Below, one piece after another: positions 22,766 through 36,500 of a stretch of 64,000 nucleotides of DNA. The DNA is from Symsagittifera roscoffensis (Eukaryota; Xenacoelomorpha; Acoela; Convolutidae), in the NCBI RefSeq assembly GCF_963678635.1, contig NC_087065.1:45605919-45669918 (forward strand). The letters run 5' to 3'. The stretch's first letter is position 1, and each line of letters opens with the position of its first letter. A program made the position numbers and the translations under genes. The notes under the pieces were generated by a model that was not told where the DNA came from, ran no database searches, and saw only the letters and a list, made by a program, of their open reading frames with translations.

Positions 22766-25700
22766 GTGAGTTCTCGAAGTATGCAACTCATTGTTTATGA
22801 AAGTAGTTCAGATTAGTTACCATTCAATTTAGGTTATCTGATTTATGAAAAAATTAAAATTATTGATGCTAGCTGTAGTGTTCGCCAAAAAACATCAAGT
22901 TTGGGTCATTTTTCCAAGTTATGATATTTGATTACTGTATAATTTATTAGAAAAAAGAATCACTAATCACAAAAAAGAACAGCGTTTGAATTCTAAAAGC
23001 GTTTAAAAATTTAACTGGTTCAACAGGACAAAACACTACACACCAAACGAGCACTTAACAAATAGTGGGCCAAATTTGTTGAAACAAATATGTCACTGTT
23101 AGATACTGGCCACTTTTTGGAAGGTTTTTCCAAAAAGTTTCGTTTTTCGTTGCACCCCTCGAAGTTAGTCGTACGTGGTATAATGCGCCTGAGTCATTGT
23201 TTGTGGTTTCCACTTTCAAACAATTGAGGGAACTTTTGTGATCGAGTGATTTCAAATCGTCAAATAGCAATTTCACTAAAATTTTCAACAGAATTTCATT
23301 TGCAATTTTTTTCTTAAAAAAATTGCCATTTTGAGATAATTACCGCTCAGTATATTTCGTTCTAGCAAATCGAAACAGAGTCTGATAGCGTTGAAATGTG
23401 ATTTGAGGCAAGCCATTTGGTCAAATTAAAATATTTTAATAAGATATTGTTTTCAAGCGATATCTAGTTGAAGATTCCCAAGCATAGAAACCGGCGGTTT
23501 TTAACCCCTTTTTAACCCATCATATAACCGCACATTGAGATATCACCACAACAAATTAACCAATTTTAAAACCAAATGTTAGAAACTAAGTGAATCTTAC
23601 TAGAAAAAGGTTCAGAAACAAAGCGTCAGTAATCATCAAAGCTTTAATTTCAAAAATCTACGCGAAACAAAACGAAATAATATAAACGCAGCTAAATGCG
23701 GTTTAGACATGAACAGAAAAGAACTTACCGATAGTCTAGTCTTTGATATGATTTTGATATGAACTTGATTGAAAAAAGTCCGAGCAACATGATTCAATTC
23801 ATCAGCCAAAAAGGCTAGATTTTTCGAAATTTGAATTTGATCTTGGTAAAAATTTTGCAATTAATAGATTTTTGGTTGAATTTACTTCATATTTATTGGT
23901 TGTGACCTAAAGCTGATCCAAAATAAATTTTAACTGACTACTAATCATTTTGCGGTAATTTTTTCAATTTTATTACCCATCTAAAAATGGTCAGTTTTTT
24001 TGATTTGTCGGCATAAAACCCAAATCCAAAGAGTTTGCCAACCCCTAGTCCCGACATAGTGTCCCGTCAAATAAGTGATCGTTCCAGGATTAAACTGCTA
24101 TTTACAGCATTTTTCAGATGCGGGTCAAATCAGTGCGTCTGGAGGCTGCCAGAAGATATCTTTTCTCAAAAAAGATGACGACAAAAGTTAATTCAAAAAT
24201 ACATAAAATTATTATTTGACCGAACTGGCTTAAAATTACCATATCGCAAAAAAATAGTCATTTTTTTGTGCGACAAAATTAATTCTTGTTTTTTCATATT
24301 TTTTTTATTTCAGTTTTGTCTTCGTAATCACGCACAATTTTCTGCACTCCTTTGTTTAGAACCCAGTGTTTTTCTTTTTTGTAATTTGTCACCCACTCGA
24401 GGTGTTAAGAAGATTGAGTTTTTGAAAGGAAGCCTCTTTTTACAAATTTGCATTTTTTTTCCTTATACTTGGCTGCCATCCACTGAAATAAAACTCTATG
24501 CCATAATGCTAGCATTCCACAGAATTTCTTGATCTTATGACTTGCGATTAGGGACGAAATTGTTTCTGTAATTGGATCCAAACTAAATGCAGAGCTTGTC
24601 ATTTTCTGCATTTTTCTACTATTTTATGGCGAAGTCAGAAATTGTTTTAATTTACTCGACTATTTTTTTGTTTGAATTTACTCGGTCTTCTTTTTTTCAA
24701 GTGCAGATTAAAACTTGTGGCTTGTGTTGTGTGCCTTTTTTTCCCGAGCTTCCCAATTTTCTATATGTAGTTTGTGATTGTCGAAAGAAATGTACCGACA
24801 GCTTTGATTCTATAAAATTGTCTGAACCGTTTGAATAGCGGCCTGCTCAAAACCCAGCATTTTTTCAAGTCCACTATCAATGGCTAATTTTTCTACACTT
24901 TCTAAAAAACCAAAAGTTAACATCCACCCCCCCCCCCTCCCCCAAAAAAACCGTTTGGGGGGGAGGATTTAAACTTGGTTCTAAGTTGGGATTTCTTAGC
25001 CAATCAGAATCGAGCATTTTACATGCAGCAATTTATATTAAGCGCTGGGGAGGAGGATCTTAACTTGGTCTATTTGGGGGGGAGGATGTTAACTTGATCC
25101 CGAATTTCTTTTCAATTGAAATTGATAAAAGTTGAAAGAGTTTCCTTTTTTATGAACAGAAGTGACATGTTTGATTCTTGTTTCAGACGCCAGTTTATTC
25201 TGCCCAGTTCTCTTCGACGGAGTGGGTTGCTGGCCAGCGACTAGAGTCAACACCACGCAAGCAATACCATGTCCAAGCATTCCCTTCTATGACCAGAGTG
25301 AGTACCATCAGGCCGAAAGTTCTTCTTGAATAGTGTATCTATTGACGATAACCTCGAGGCATAACAGTAGTTTACTTAATATTGTTTGACGCACGGCCAT
25401 TTCAGACGTTAATATGCTAATAGTTTTAATGCTTTTAGTTCAAAAAAGATATTTAGTATACAAAAATATACGAGTTGAAACAAGAGCCAATGAACTTATA
25501 ACTTAACGTTTTTAAATTGACCTCTAGGGTGATTCTAAGTTCATTGACTCTTATTTCAACTCGTGTTTGATCGCAAATTATGTGAGGTCGCTAATTGAGT
25601 CAAGCTGCTTGAGTCGCTTTTATAATTAAATCAATTTGGAACTTGCGGTTTGTTTCAAAAGGTTCATATAAGGTCCTGAAATAATTAGTTATTGTCTAAA

Positions 25701-27469
25701 ATAATTAATTATCTGAATGCCGTTCAGCGTCTCTGAAGTAGCTTTTGGTTTTTGTACTGCCCGGCTCAAAATAATGTTCTGTCTCCGCATTACAAATTAA
25801 TCGCAAGCCCAACTGTCCTTTTTATTTTGATGTGACTTCAATCAATCAAGTGAACGTAATTTTTATTATGTTCTGAGATAGATCAATTTTAGTCCTTTAG
25901 GTAAAAACATCCAATTTTAGTTTAAAAAGTGGTCAGAGAAACTATTTAGAAGAAGTTTTTTTTCAAATTCGTCCGCCTACACACAGTGTCAAGATCAAAG
26001 TGGTCAGATGGCGTCCCATGATAGATTATTTGAGTCCTAAAGAATTGGGTTGTATATCATATTAAAGTTATTTCAGTGTTAATTTGAATGACAGTCTAAA
26101 AATACAAAATTTTTTCCCACAATCAAGAAAAAAAGGTTTGAAAGTTTGATTCTTATTCTAAATTCGAGCGAGTAAAACGAGCGAGCACTCATATGTATGC
26201 TTTATTTAGGCCGTTTATAATAACTCATTCATGGTTAATTTTATTTTTAATCGAGTAAGTTAGCTTTTCAATGCCATTTTCAATACCATCAATACCATCA
26301 ACACCAGCTTTTCAGTACCAGCAAATAGTTGAAAATTCAAAAAATTTCTTCAAAAAATTTAAAAAAAAATCTTTTTGATTTTTAAAGATTTTTTGTTTTC
26401 CTAGTCATTTTTCTTCAAAGTGTTTTGTCCTGTTTGCTTATTTTGCTATGACTGAAAAATATGCCTAAATTAAAGTTCTAAGTCAGATCCTTTTATCGCA
26501 CTACACAGAAAAAACCACTAAATTGGAAACATTCTGCGCTACTTGCACCCTACTTGACTGTTCTTGTTCACGGTTTGACGTTGGATATCTTTTTTAAGTT
26601 CAATTTTTCGCCTACATTAAAAGAAAGACAAACTCCACTAGCTGGCAGCAAAAATTTAAAGGCCACAAAAAACGTGATTTATTTATATTTTGGAAAATTG
26701 ATGTTTTCTTCAGTTTTCCGAGCGGAATATGAAGTATACCTATGTTTCTAGTTTTCTCAAACTGCTTTCCAGGGTTTTTAATTTTAATCTTAATCGATCA
26801 GACGCTACAATTTTTCCTTGAATTAGCTAAGATAAGATTTGAAGCTTAAAAATTAATCGTAGACTTGTCTCTTGTCAAAAAATCCAGAATTGCCCTAGGC
26901 TAAGTTCTTGGCAAGAAGTCCAAGGTTTATCCCTGGTTATATGTAATCCGGGTACTAGACTATGTTTGCAATATGTAACCAAGCTTTTTTGAGTTTTTAA
27001 ATTAAATGTTCATTGGTTTTCTGTCATAATCAGATCCGATAGAATGGAATGAATAATTCTAATTTTATATCGTTATTCAAAAAAGCTAAAATACGTATTT
27101 TTATCTGGTTTGCTGAAAAGCAATTGTCAAAAGGTCGAAAGTCAGCAATTACTGGTAGTCTTAAAAATGGTATCTTGCGTTTTTAATCTAGTTTCATCAT
27201 TTAGCTGAGTTAAATTTTTAAAATAGTTTCTTAAATTAGCTAAGCCAATCTATTTGTTTCATACATTGAAAGAAAACTAGTTCAAAATAGCTTAAACGAG
27301 ACTTGTACTTTTGCGCCATAAATGGTCTATTGTCAGCGGTCATTAGATGATTAAAAAAGCTGCTTCAATTAGTAGTTTGTAGAACAGCATCAAGTTTTAT
27401 AACAAATACTAGTTTTTTGTAGTAAAGGGCCCTTTGTCTTGAATCGTTGAAATTGAAATACGACAACTC

Positions 27470-27524
<55 letters not shown>

Positions 27525-30500
27525 GTAAATTTTATCGAATTCTTATTATTTTGAATTTGAACATCGAGGGCTAAATAGGTTATGCTTTTTGTAACAAAAA
27601 ACTATAACTCTCGTTCGTACAAAATGGATTCAAATTTTTGAATAAACCAAATCTATATGATATATAATACAACAATTTTAGGAGGAGTATTAATTTCACA
27701 ATCAAAGACTTTCAGATAGAAAAACTTATTAAATCTTTTAAGTTTAACAGGGAGCATATTGGATCTTGTTATCTGTGTTCCCCCTATAGTACCTGATAAA
27801 AAATTTGCACTCTTGTAATGAACAATTCAACATTCAAGGATACGTGAAATTTGTATTTTGTAACTAAAATTCCCCCTTTTGAATTGTATTGAGAAAAAAG
27901 TTGGTAAACAAAAAAAGTGATTAATGTCAGTCGAAAGCTAGATATTGCTCGCAAAATTATGATTGTCTATCCAACAGAAAAAAAACTTGCAAAACTTTTC
28001 GGCAATTAAAAAGCAAGGTAAAATCAGCTACCCGTAGTTAAATTCGTAGTTTTTATGACTCAGAATTGGACAAAGCTTACAACTATTGACCTATCAGCTC
28101 ATTAACAATTTTCTATAAATTTATGAGACGATTAGTCTACAAACAAACGCTATCCTTTTTGACTAAAAACAAATCAATATTTTCCGAGGAATTTGTTTTT
28201 TTTTCAGAAAAAAACACCCATGTATCCATGCTTTCACAAAAACAACTCAAGAATTTGAAAATTAATTGAGAAAAACAATACGGCTATGACCTTTGTATAT
28301 CCAAAGAAAGCTTTCGAAACTGTTCATCATGATTTTGTTGCCAAGATACAGCAAATTTCAGACTTCGGTGGTAATTTTGGTAATTTGTTAAGGAACTAAT
28401 TCCAAAAACAAACAATACTGCTCGTATCAGGGCGAAGCCCTGAATGTTCCGACTGCCTTTTAAGGTTTATGGAGCAGCAGTAATAACATAAAAAATTAAA
28501 TGAAATAAAATAAAATGAATTTTTTTTTTCCAAAATTTGAAACTTTTTATGAAAATCATCCCCCCACACGCCATATAAAGTACAAAAAGATAGATTTCGT
28601 TCCTTGTAACAAATCAATTATGGCAAATAAGCTTCGTTCAACCAATTTGGAACCATTTATAAGAGGGATTAAATCTCCGCTTACGCGTTAATAGCGCGAA
28701 TTATATCGAGCGTTAATTGTCCCAAATTGGTCAAAATGGCAATCTTTGAACCCTCATAGCTTTACGAAAAAAGATCACAGGTAAAATATCTTTTCAAATT
28801 TAAGCTCAGGACAACAATGGCTTTCGAATGATATAAAAAAATTCCGTCAAAAATGACTAGTTAAAAAGTCGAAATTTGTCTGAAGAAAAAAAACCCACAA
28901 ATATTCCGTTACTTTCGTATCAAAAATCGGAACAACAACAGCTAGCTGGCTGATCTTTTTTTGTAATTATGGGATTCATGAAGTCATGTTATTAGCCAAC
29001 TATTGTTTAGGTTTTGGACGGCTGCACTATCGGATCTTTCAGTATATGATGTTTGTAATCAAAAATGGAAGAATGCAAATAAACCTTATAGGTTATAATG
29101 TCGCTAGCTGGGAAAATGTATTGCGTTGCGAACGAGAGACTATAAGCCCTATCACCTAGAAGCACATTTTTTAGCGAGGCTGCACTAACATAAAAAGAAA
29201 CAAGAAACACTTAGAAGTGCAATAGCCTTTCAGAAAAAAAGAGCCTCTCAAAGAAATTTAAGTCAGATTTTTGAAAAAATTGTGACAGTTCAATATATGC
29301 AATAATTTGTCGCACAACACAAAAAAACAGTAAATTTTTACAGTTCAACCTCCCATCCCCTATTTGCGCCTCCCTTACAGTAATTAAACGACATGCTAAA
29401 GATACACAAGACTGCTCGTATCAGGGCAAAGCCCTGAATTTTCCGACTGCCTTTTAAGATTTATGGAGCAGTAATAACATTAAAAAATTCAATGAAATAA
29501 AACAAAATCAAAAAAAAAATTTCTAAAATTTGAAATTTTTTATGAAAATCATCCCCCCACACGCCATACAAAGTACAAAAGGATTTATTTTGCTCCTTGT
29601 AACAAACCATTTATGGCAAATAAGCTTCTTTTAACCAATTTGAAACGATTTCTAAGACGGATTAACTCTCCGCTTACGCGTTAATAGTGCGAAATATATC
29701 GCGCGTTAATTGTCTCAAATTGGCCAAAATGACAATCTTTAAACAACCATAACTTTACGAAAAATGATCACCGGTAAAATAATTTTTCAAATTTGAGCTC
29801 AGGACAACAATAGCATTCGAATGATATAAAAAAAATCGTCAAAATGGCTAGTTAAGTAGTCGAAATTTGTCTGAAGAAAAAAACCCCATCCCGAGCACAA
29901 TTATTCCGTTACTTTCGTATCGAAAGTCGGAACAAAAATGTATGTTCAAAATATCCAATATTTCCAGTTTTAAAAATTACAAGCTGTCAGGCTCAGTATC
30001 AGAGACTTTATTGTTTCTCTTTTGTGTGAAAGCTTTTGCAGTTTATATATGATAAAAGTTTATATAAATACACTTATGATAGGTTGAAACTCTTAAACAT
30101 TCATAAAAGCTAAAATTCAAAGTAAGCTTTTGAAAGTAGATGACTGGTGCAGAGCTTTTGAACTGAATTTTAATTCCGGAAAATCGAAATTGATGAATTT
30201 TGAAAAAACATGCAGAAGCAAGCAAAACTTGAAATCAGGAGATAATATATTTTCCTTACGAACAAATTCAAATGTTAACCTAATTGATCATCTAAAAATT
30301 GATGCCGCAGAATAGCTCATCATAGTGGAGGTTTAAATCGCTCTCTAAATTGTTCCCTGATCCAAATTTCCTAAGTGCCATTGATTTAATTAGTGCCAGT
30401 GTTTTCTTTCGGTCTATGGATGCAAGTCGCACGAAAACCTAAACTAAAAATGGATAGCTTACAAAAAGGCGTTGCGTACTATTTCCTTCATAAAAACAGT

Positions 30501-33500
30501 TGATTACATATCAATTCTTTCCAAAAAATTTTATTTAAATTGTATCACAAACTCTTAATCAGATATTTGATTCATCATCTACAGTTTTTCCGGAAAAAAA
30601 AACGCCGGAATCAAAATGATCACTAGGTTTTCAAGTAAGGGATTGAAGAAATCGTTTTTCGCACAATCAAAAAATTGCAAAAAATTCGGTTGCTCTTATT
30701 TTAATCAAATGCTAAAGTTTCTTCCACAAAACTAAGGTAATCAGAGTAATTAAATGCTGAAACTTCTTTCAAAAAAATGTTTTTCTTCCTATTGATTGGA
30801 CTTTTTTTTTACAAACAATCATGTTATGAAAATTAAAAACAGCCTAACTCAAAGTATGTTAGAGACAAAAAAATTTTAACAGACATTTTGATCTAAAACA
30901 GCATACCTGTTCAAAATTATTGTTCCGACTTTCGATACGAAAGTAGCGGAATATTTGTGCTCGGGGTGGGTTTTTTTTTTCTTCAGACAAATTTCGACTT
31001 TTTAAATAGCCATTTTTGACGAGATTTTTTTTTATCATTCAAAAGGTATTGTTATCCTGAGCTTAAATTCTTAAATTTGAAAAGATATTTTACCTGTGAT
31101 CATTTTTTGTTAAGTTATGAGGGTTTAAAGATTGCCATTTTGGCCATTTTGACCAATTTGGGACAATTAACGCGCGATATAATTCGCGCTATTAACGCGT
31201 AAGCGGAGATTTAATCCGTCTTATAAATTGTTCCATATTTGTTGAACGAAGCTTATGTGCCCAAACTGATTTGTTACAAGGAACGAAATCTGTCTTTTTG
31301 TACTTTATATGGCGTGTGGGGGAATGATTTTCATAAAAAACTTTCAAATTTTAGAAAAAAAATTTTCAATTCATTTTATTTCTTTTAATTCTTTATGTTA
31401 TTACTGCTGCTCCATAATTATTAAAAGGCAGTCAGAACATTCAGGGCTTCGCCCTGAAACGAGCAGTCTTGTTTGTTTTCCATTTATGGTGGTGCTTATT
31501 GTTGGCTGCAGAGCTCGCTTAACTACTCCTGAAACATTTTACATTCGGATTGTAATATTTCCTTGTATCAAAATCAATCGCAATAGCCCTTTTTAAACAA
31601 AATATAGCATATTTAACACTGAAGATAACCAATTGCTGACTAATCTCAAACTATTGATACATCCCAAAAAAAAACTAAATTTGAGTAATCATTTATAACT
31701 GATTGTTATCTAGTTCTTAGGATTATGTTGATTACTAATTCAACGCATTCAACGGATTGATAATCGAATATAATGTGGTAATTATCCAAAACGCCAAAAT
31801 ATTGATAATCAATTATAATTGATTATAGTTCCTACAAAAAAACTCTTAAGGTTAATTGTAACCTCTTGTTTGGCCAGAATGCTATCACGGGACAAAATTT
31901 TTATACTGGGTTATTAAATTGCTTTCAATAAGGAAGTCTCTAAACTCGAAATCAATTGCCCTCTTTTAGTTCACAAGTAGAAATTAACTCATCTGAAGTC
32001 GTATGCTCATATTTGATAGGGTAAAAAAAAACAAAATCATGAGCAAAATTTTATCGAGAAAAAAATGAAGAAAAACTGCTATAAAATTGAATTGATTTGA
32101 AAACTGTACTCCAGAATTTGCAATAGGCAAGCGTCTATGAAAAGCATAATTTATCAGCAATTTAGTTGACAATTCGATGACAAATTGAACAAGACTGCTC
32201 GTAACAGGGCGAAGCCCTGAATGTTCCGACTGCCTTTTAAGGTTTATGGAGCAGTAATAACATTAAAAAATTCAATGAAATAAAAAAAATGAAATTTTTT
32301 AATCTAAAATTTGAATTTTTTTTAAATGAAAATCATCCCCCCACACGCCATATAAAGTACAAAAGGATAGATTTTGCTCCTTGTAACAAACCAATAATGG
32401 CAAATAAGCTTCTTTTAACCAATTTGGAACGATTTCTAAGACGAATAACTCTCCGCTTACGCGTTAATAGCGCGAAATATATCGCGCGTTAATTGTCCCA
32501 AATTAGCCAAAATGGCAATCTTTAAACCCCCGTAACTTTACGAAAAATGATCACAGGTGAAATATCTTTTCAATTTTGAGCTCAGGATAACAATACCTTT
32601 TGAATGATAAAAAAAAATCTCGTCAAAAATGGCTATTTAAAAAGTCGAAATTTGTCTGAAGAAAAAAAAAACCCACCCCGAGCACAAATATTCCGTTACT
32701 TTCGTATCGAAAGTCGGAACAACAATTAAAATGGTTTATAATCGAATAAAAAAGGTTATAAATAACTGCATTGGGTTAAATTTCATGACAAAAACTGAAA
32801 ACGGTTTTAAAATAATTGGTTATAATCGATCAAAATTGTATATTGAAAAACAAATGAAACAAAAACAGAAAACTTCGATTGATCAATATAATTAATTAAA
32901 ACGTTATAACATTGATCAAAATTAATTATGATAAAAAAGATAATCAATTTCACTTGATGTGTTCTAAATTTTAAAAAACTGTTATAATGCGTAGACCACT
33001 TTTAAAGCTTGAGGCTGCCTGCGGGCACACAAAAAGCGTAGACAAAGCTCACAAAACTTTGGTATAAAACTGATCAGAAACCACTGAATTAAATAATCCG
33101 GAAGATACCAAGATGCTAAACATGGCAAAGATTTCAATTGATTTTTGTTATAATCTAAGCTTTTTGGACAACTAAAATTTGGCTTGATTTTTCAAGTCAT
33201 CAATCCATCAAATTAGTCAGTTCCGAATTTTCATACAACTTATTTTCACTGAACATAAAGAGGCGTAACGAAAGTATCAACTTCACTTCGTACAATTTTC
33301 TTAAGTCAAAGTTTCTCTTTAGGCAAATTTGGCACTCACGCATGTGTAATGGGAGAAAAATGGGATGGACAAGGAGAAGGAGAGGGGGTTCCTGTGTGGG
33401 CGTCCCACCCAGATTACCCTGGACTCATCTGGTCCGACTACTCTCTCTGCGAACAGGCCATACACACTAATGTTAGTAACAAGCAACCCCCATAGCATAT

Positions 33501-36500
33501 GTAACAGAGGAGCGCGAAGGGGGGGGGGGTGGTTGCTGGGGGGTGGGGTTATGATTTTTCATGAAAAATGAAAAAAAAGACTGAATGCGCTGTAATTAAC
33601 AACTGAGCGACGGCGTACTTTATGTGTTTTGATACTTTTATAATTTGTACGTTTACTTTTTTGATCATCGAAAACTGAAACATGGTAAAAAAAACTTTCG
33701 AGTATTCGGTCCTTCTGGCATAAGGGTCTTCCATAACAACGTTTTTTCTCTCTGTCATTTTTCTGTATCATCTCTCTGTCATTTTGCAAAAACTAAAAAA
33801 ATAATAATAACAAAAATCAAGCGGTGCAAAAAAAACAAAAATTTTAAGTCTATTTATGCTTTAGATAAACGAGCTAAACGCAGAATGATAAACTTTGGTG
33901 AAATTATATGTTGTGAAATTATGTATCTGCTAACATACTTATCTGGATCAAAAAATGCCAAATTAAAGAAAACAGGTGATTCATTTCAGAAGTACCAGCT
34001 GATCCAGGTGATCTACTACGTGGGCCACCTGCTCTCCTTTGCATTCACTCTCACAGCTTTCATCATATTCGCTGTCTTCAAGTAAGCTTCATCAAATTGA
34101 AATTTCTGATTTTTAAGTTTTCTCTAAATTTTTTAAGTCTTAAAATCTGGATTGGCATTAGAGAACAAGCAATTGTACTAAAAACCAGCGATTCTGTTTG
34201 ATACCATGAATTTTTGACAGCAAAAATAGCTCAAATTGATTAACTTTGAAGAAATTCATTATGTTCGATAAACTCTGCTTCGAAGCACAGTATTAATTAG
34301 TCGAAAAAGAAAAGTCATTAATTTTGCCTTTCATTTGTCGAGTTTAACTACCAAAATTTTGACTTCATATCGCCCATTGTTATTTCAGAAAGCTTCACTG
34401 TCCCCGCAACGTGATCCACATGAACTTTTTCGGCTCAATTGCTCTTTTCTGCTTCAACTACTTTCTGCAAACTGTGCTAATGGATACACTGCTAACAGAC
34501 ACTCTGTTATGTAACCTGACCCACGTGGTAGTGCAGTACTGTTTCCAGACTACCTATTTCTGGATGTTGTGTGAGGCTGGCTTCTTGCACCGGACAGTGG
34601 TGACTAATGTGTTCGGACATAACGAGAGAGTTGGCCCATTCATTGTACTGGGATGGGGTATGTTTAAGTACAGCATTTTTAATGCCTGAAAACAAGGCCG
34701 AAGTGTTGGGCTTCTCAAAATTAAAGGCTTCGCCTTCTTTTGTTACTCCTATTTGCAGTTTTTTTTAATTTTCATTTTCATAATTGAGTCTGAACAATGA
34801 CAAAGAGTTTGAATCCCATTCAAAGACAGGGTGTGAAAAGTTGTCTTTTTTATCTTCAGCTTTCCGAGAAAATAAGGGAAGGAGCATTTTTTCGAGTAGT
34901 TTCTTAATAAAGATAAGGCGATTTCAGCTCTAATGTAGAGCAAAAACGAAGAGCGGATGAAAAATTAAGAAAATGTTGCGAAGTTACAAAAACAAGAAAA
35001 AAAAATTTGGGCATATTTTTGTTCTTTTTCAACCGGATTTTTTTTTCTTCTTGAAAAAGACGTTAGAAATAATGGATTAACTAGTGAATTTCCCGCCCAA
35101 TTTTAAATACAGGGTGTTGTCAAAACCAGTTTTTTATTTATTCTCTCTCATTTTACAAATATCTGGTTTATTGAAGAAAACAGTTCATGTCGAAAAAGTT
35201 GCCAAACTGATGATATTCTTCCTTGAGTTTGATTGCTTTTTGTTTATGCATACCTTCGCAATTTATTGAATTTTCACTGCTTTTCGAAGTAAAAAAAATT
35301 ACTACTTCAATAGAACTGACCTAAATAATCAGATAAGTTGATCTCAACTAATTTTTCAAACTCAATTTCCTCATTTTTCAAACTCAATTTTCAGACTAAA
35401 AATGGCGAGGTCAAAAATTGTTTTCATTTTAACCAGCATTTTCTGGTTAATTTCAAATTAAAGATGCAGCCATATAACGGGTCAAATTGTTTGGTAGAAA
35501 ACTATGGTAACCAAAAGTCTGAATTCTAGTTGTTCTTACATCAATTGAGCCTGCTAGCCTCGTTAGATTTAAACTAAATGAATTAAGCATGTAATGAATA
35601 AAGGGATTAATGAACCAAATGAATTAAGGGACCCGTTTTACGCGTGTAATTTTAGTTTAAAGTTTCGCGAAAAAAATGAACTAGAAATTGCTGGTTTATT
35701 TTCGAACAATTTTTGTCCTTGCCATTTTTAGTACCAATTTAACCGAAATTGAGAGAAACGAGTTAGAAAACTTAGTTTTAGTTCATGTTTCCAGTTATTT
35801 TGTATTAGAGCTATTTTGTTTGTTCACCTCAAAAATCAGCGAAAATCCATTAAACCGCAAAATTCTAATTGATCAAAGAACAATTCTTTTCAACGAAATG
35901 TATCAAAATTATTGCTACCTACTGCAAAAACAATAACATCAAAAACCCGAGGCTTAGCAAAATAAAGACGATTTGAAAAAAATGTTTATAGATCACCCTG
36001 TGCAGAAGAAAAACTCGTAGATAGTTCCCGTTTGTCAGTAGAGTAAAGCCTTTTCAGCCATGGTTCGGATGCCAAAAACGATTTTAGAGTAAAATTGGAA
36101 CTAAGCAAAAATTGAGAGACTGAAATTGCATTTGATTTGGCCAAAATTGCGTTTGCTTTTTAGCCGTAATTGAACGTTAAAATTTTACAGGGAAGTTCAA
36201 TTTTTCTTTAACATCAGTCGTCCTTTAACAAAAAATATTGACCAAAAAAATAATTTTTCTTAATTTAGTGTGCTCCAAAAAAACTATGGTCCAAAAAACT
36301 TGTGCTATTGACGCAGTTATTACCTATCGTTCTTTATTGTTCCAAATTTCAACAAAAAATATTTTTTTTCACCTAATTATTTTTTAATTGAAATTTTATG
36401 TAACATCTTTCTGTGAATGTTTGTGCTTGGTGGTGGTTATTCTGTCAAAAAAGGTGTTTGAAAAATTTTCACCAAAAAGTTTTAGTACCTCATGGAAGAT

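Larger units (their letters stand above)
25298..33322 (+). other. 8.0-kb intron, repeat-filled
   Basis: The intron between exons B and C. It holds a hairpin repeat, an (AT)n run, a LINE relic and four HINE-like copies, annotated separately. The remaining sequence (25.3-26.4 and 26.6-27.4 kb) is AT-rich with nothing recognised. No further receptor exon is needed, because B and C join in phase. Confidence 0.7.

Noticed and set aside
33645-34085. 146-codon plus-strand frame treated as one exon
   Set aside because: Only 33990-34081 is receptor exon D. The left part is AT-rich intron before a clear TTTCAG acceptor.
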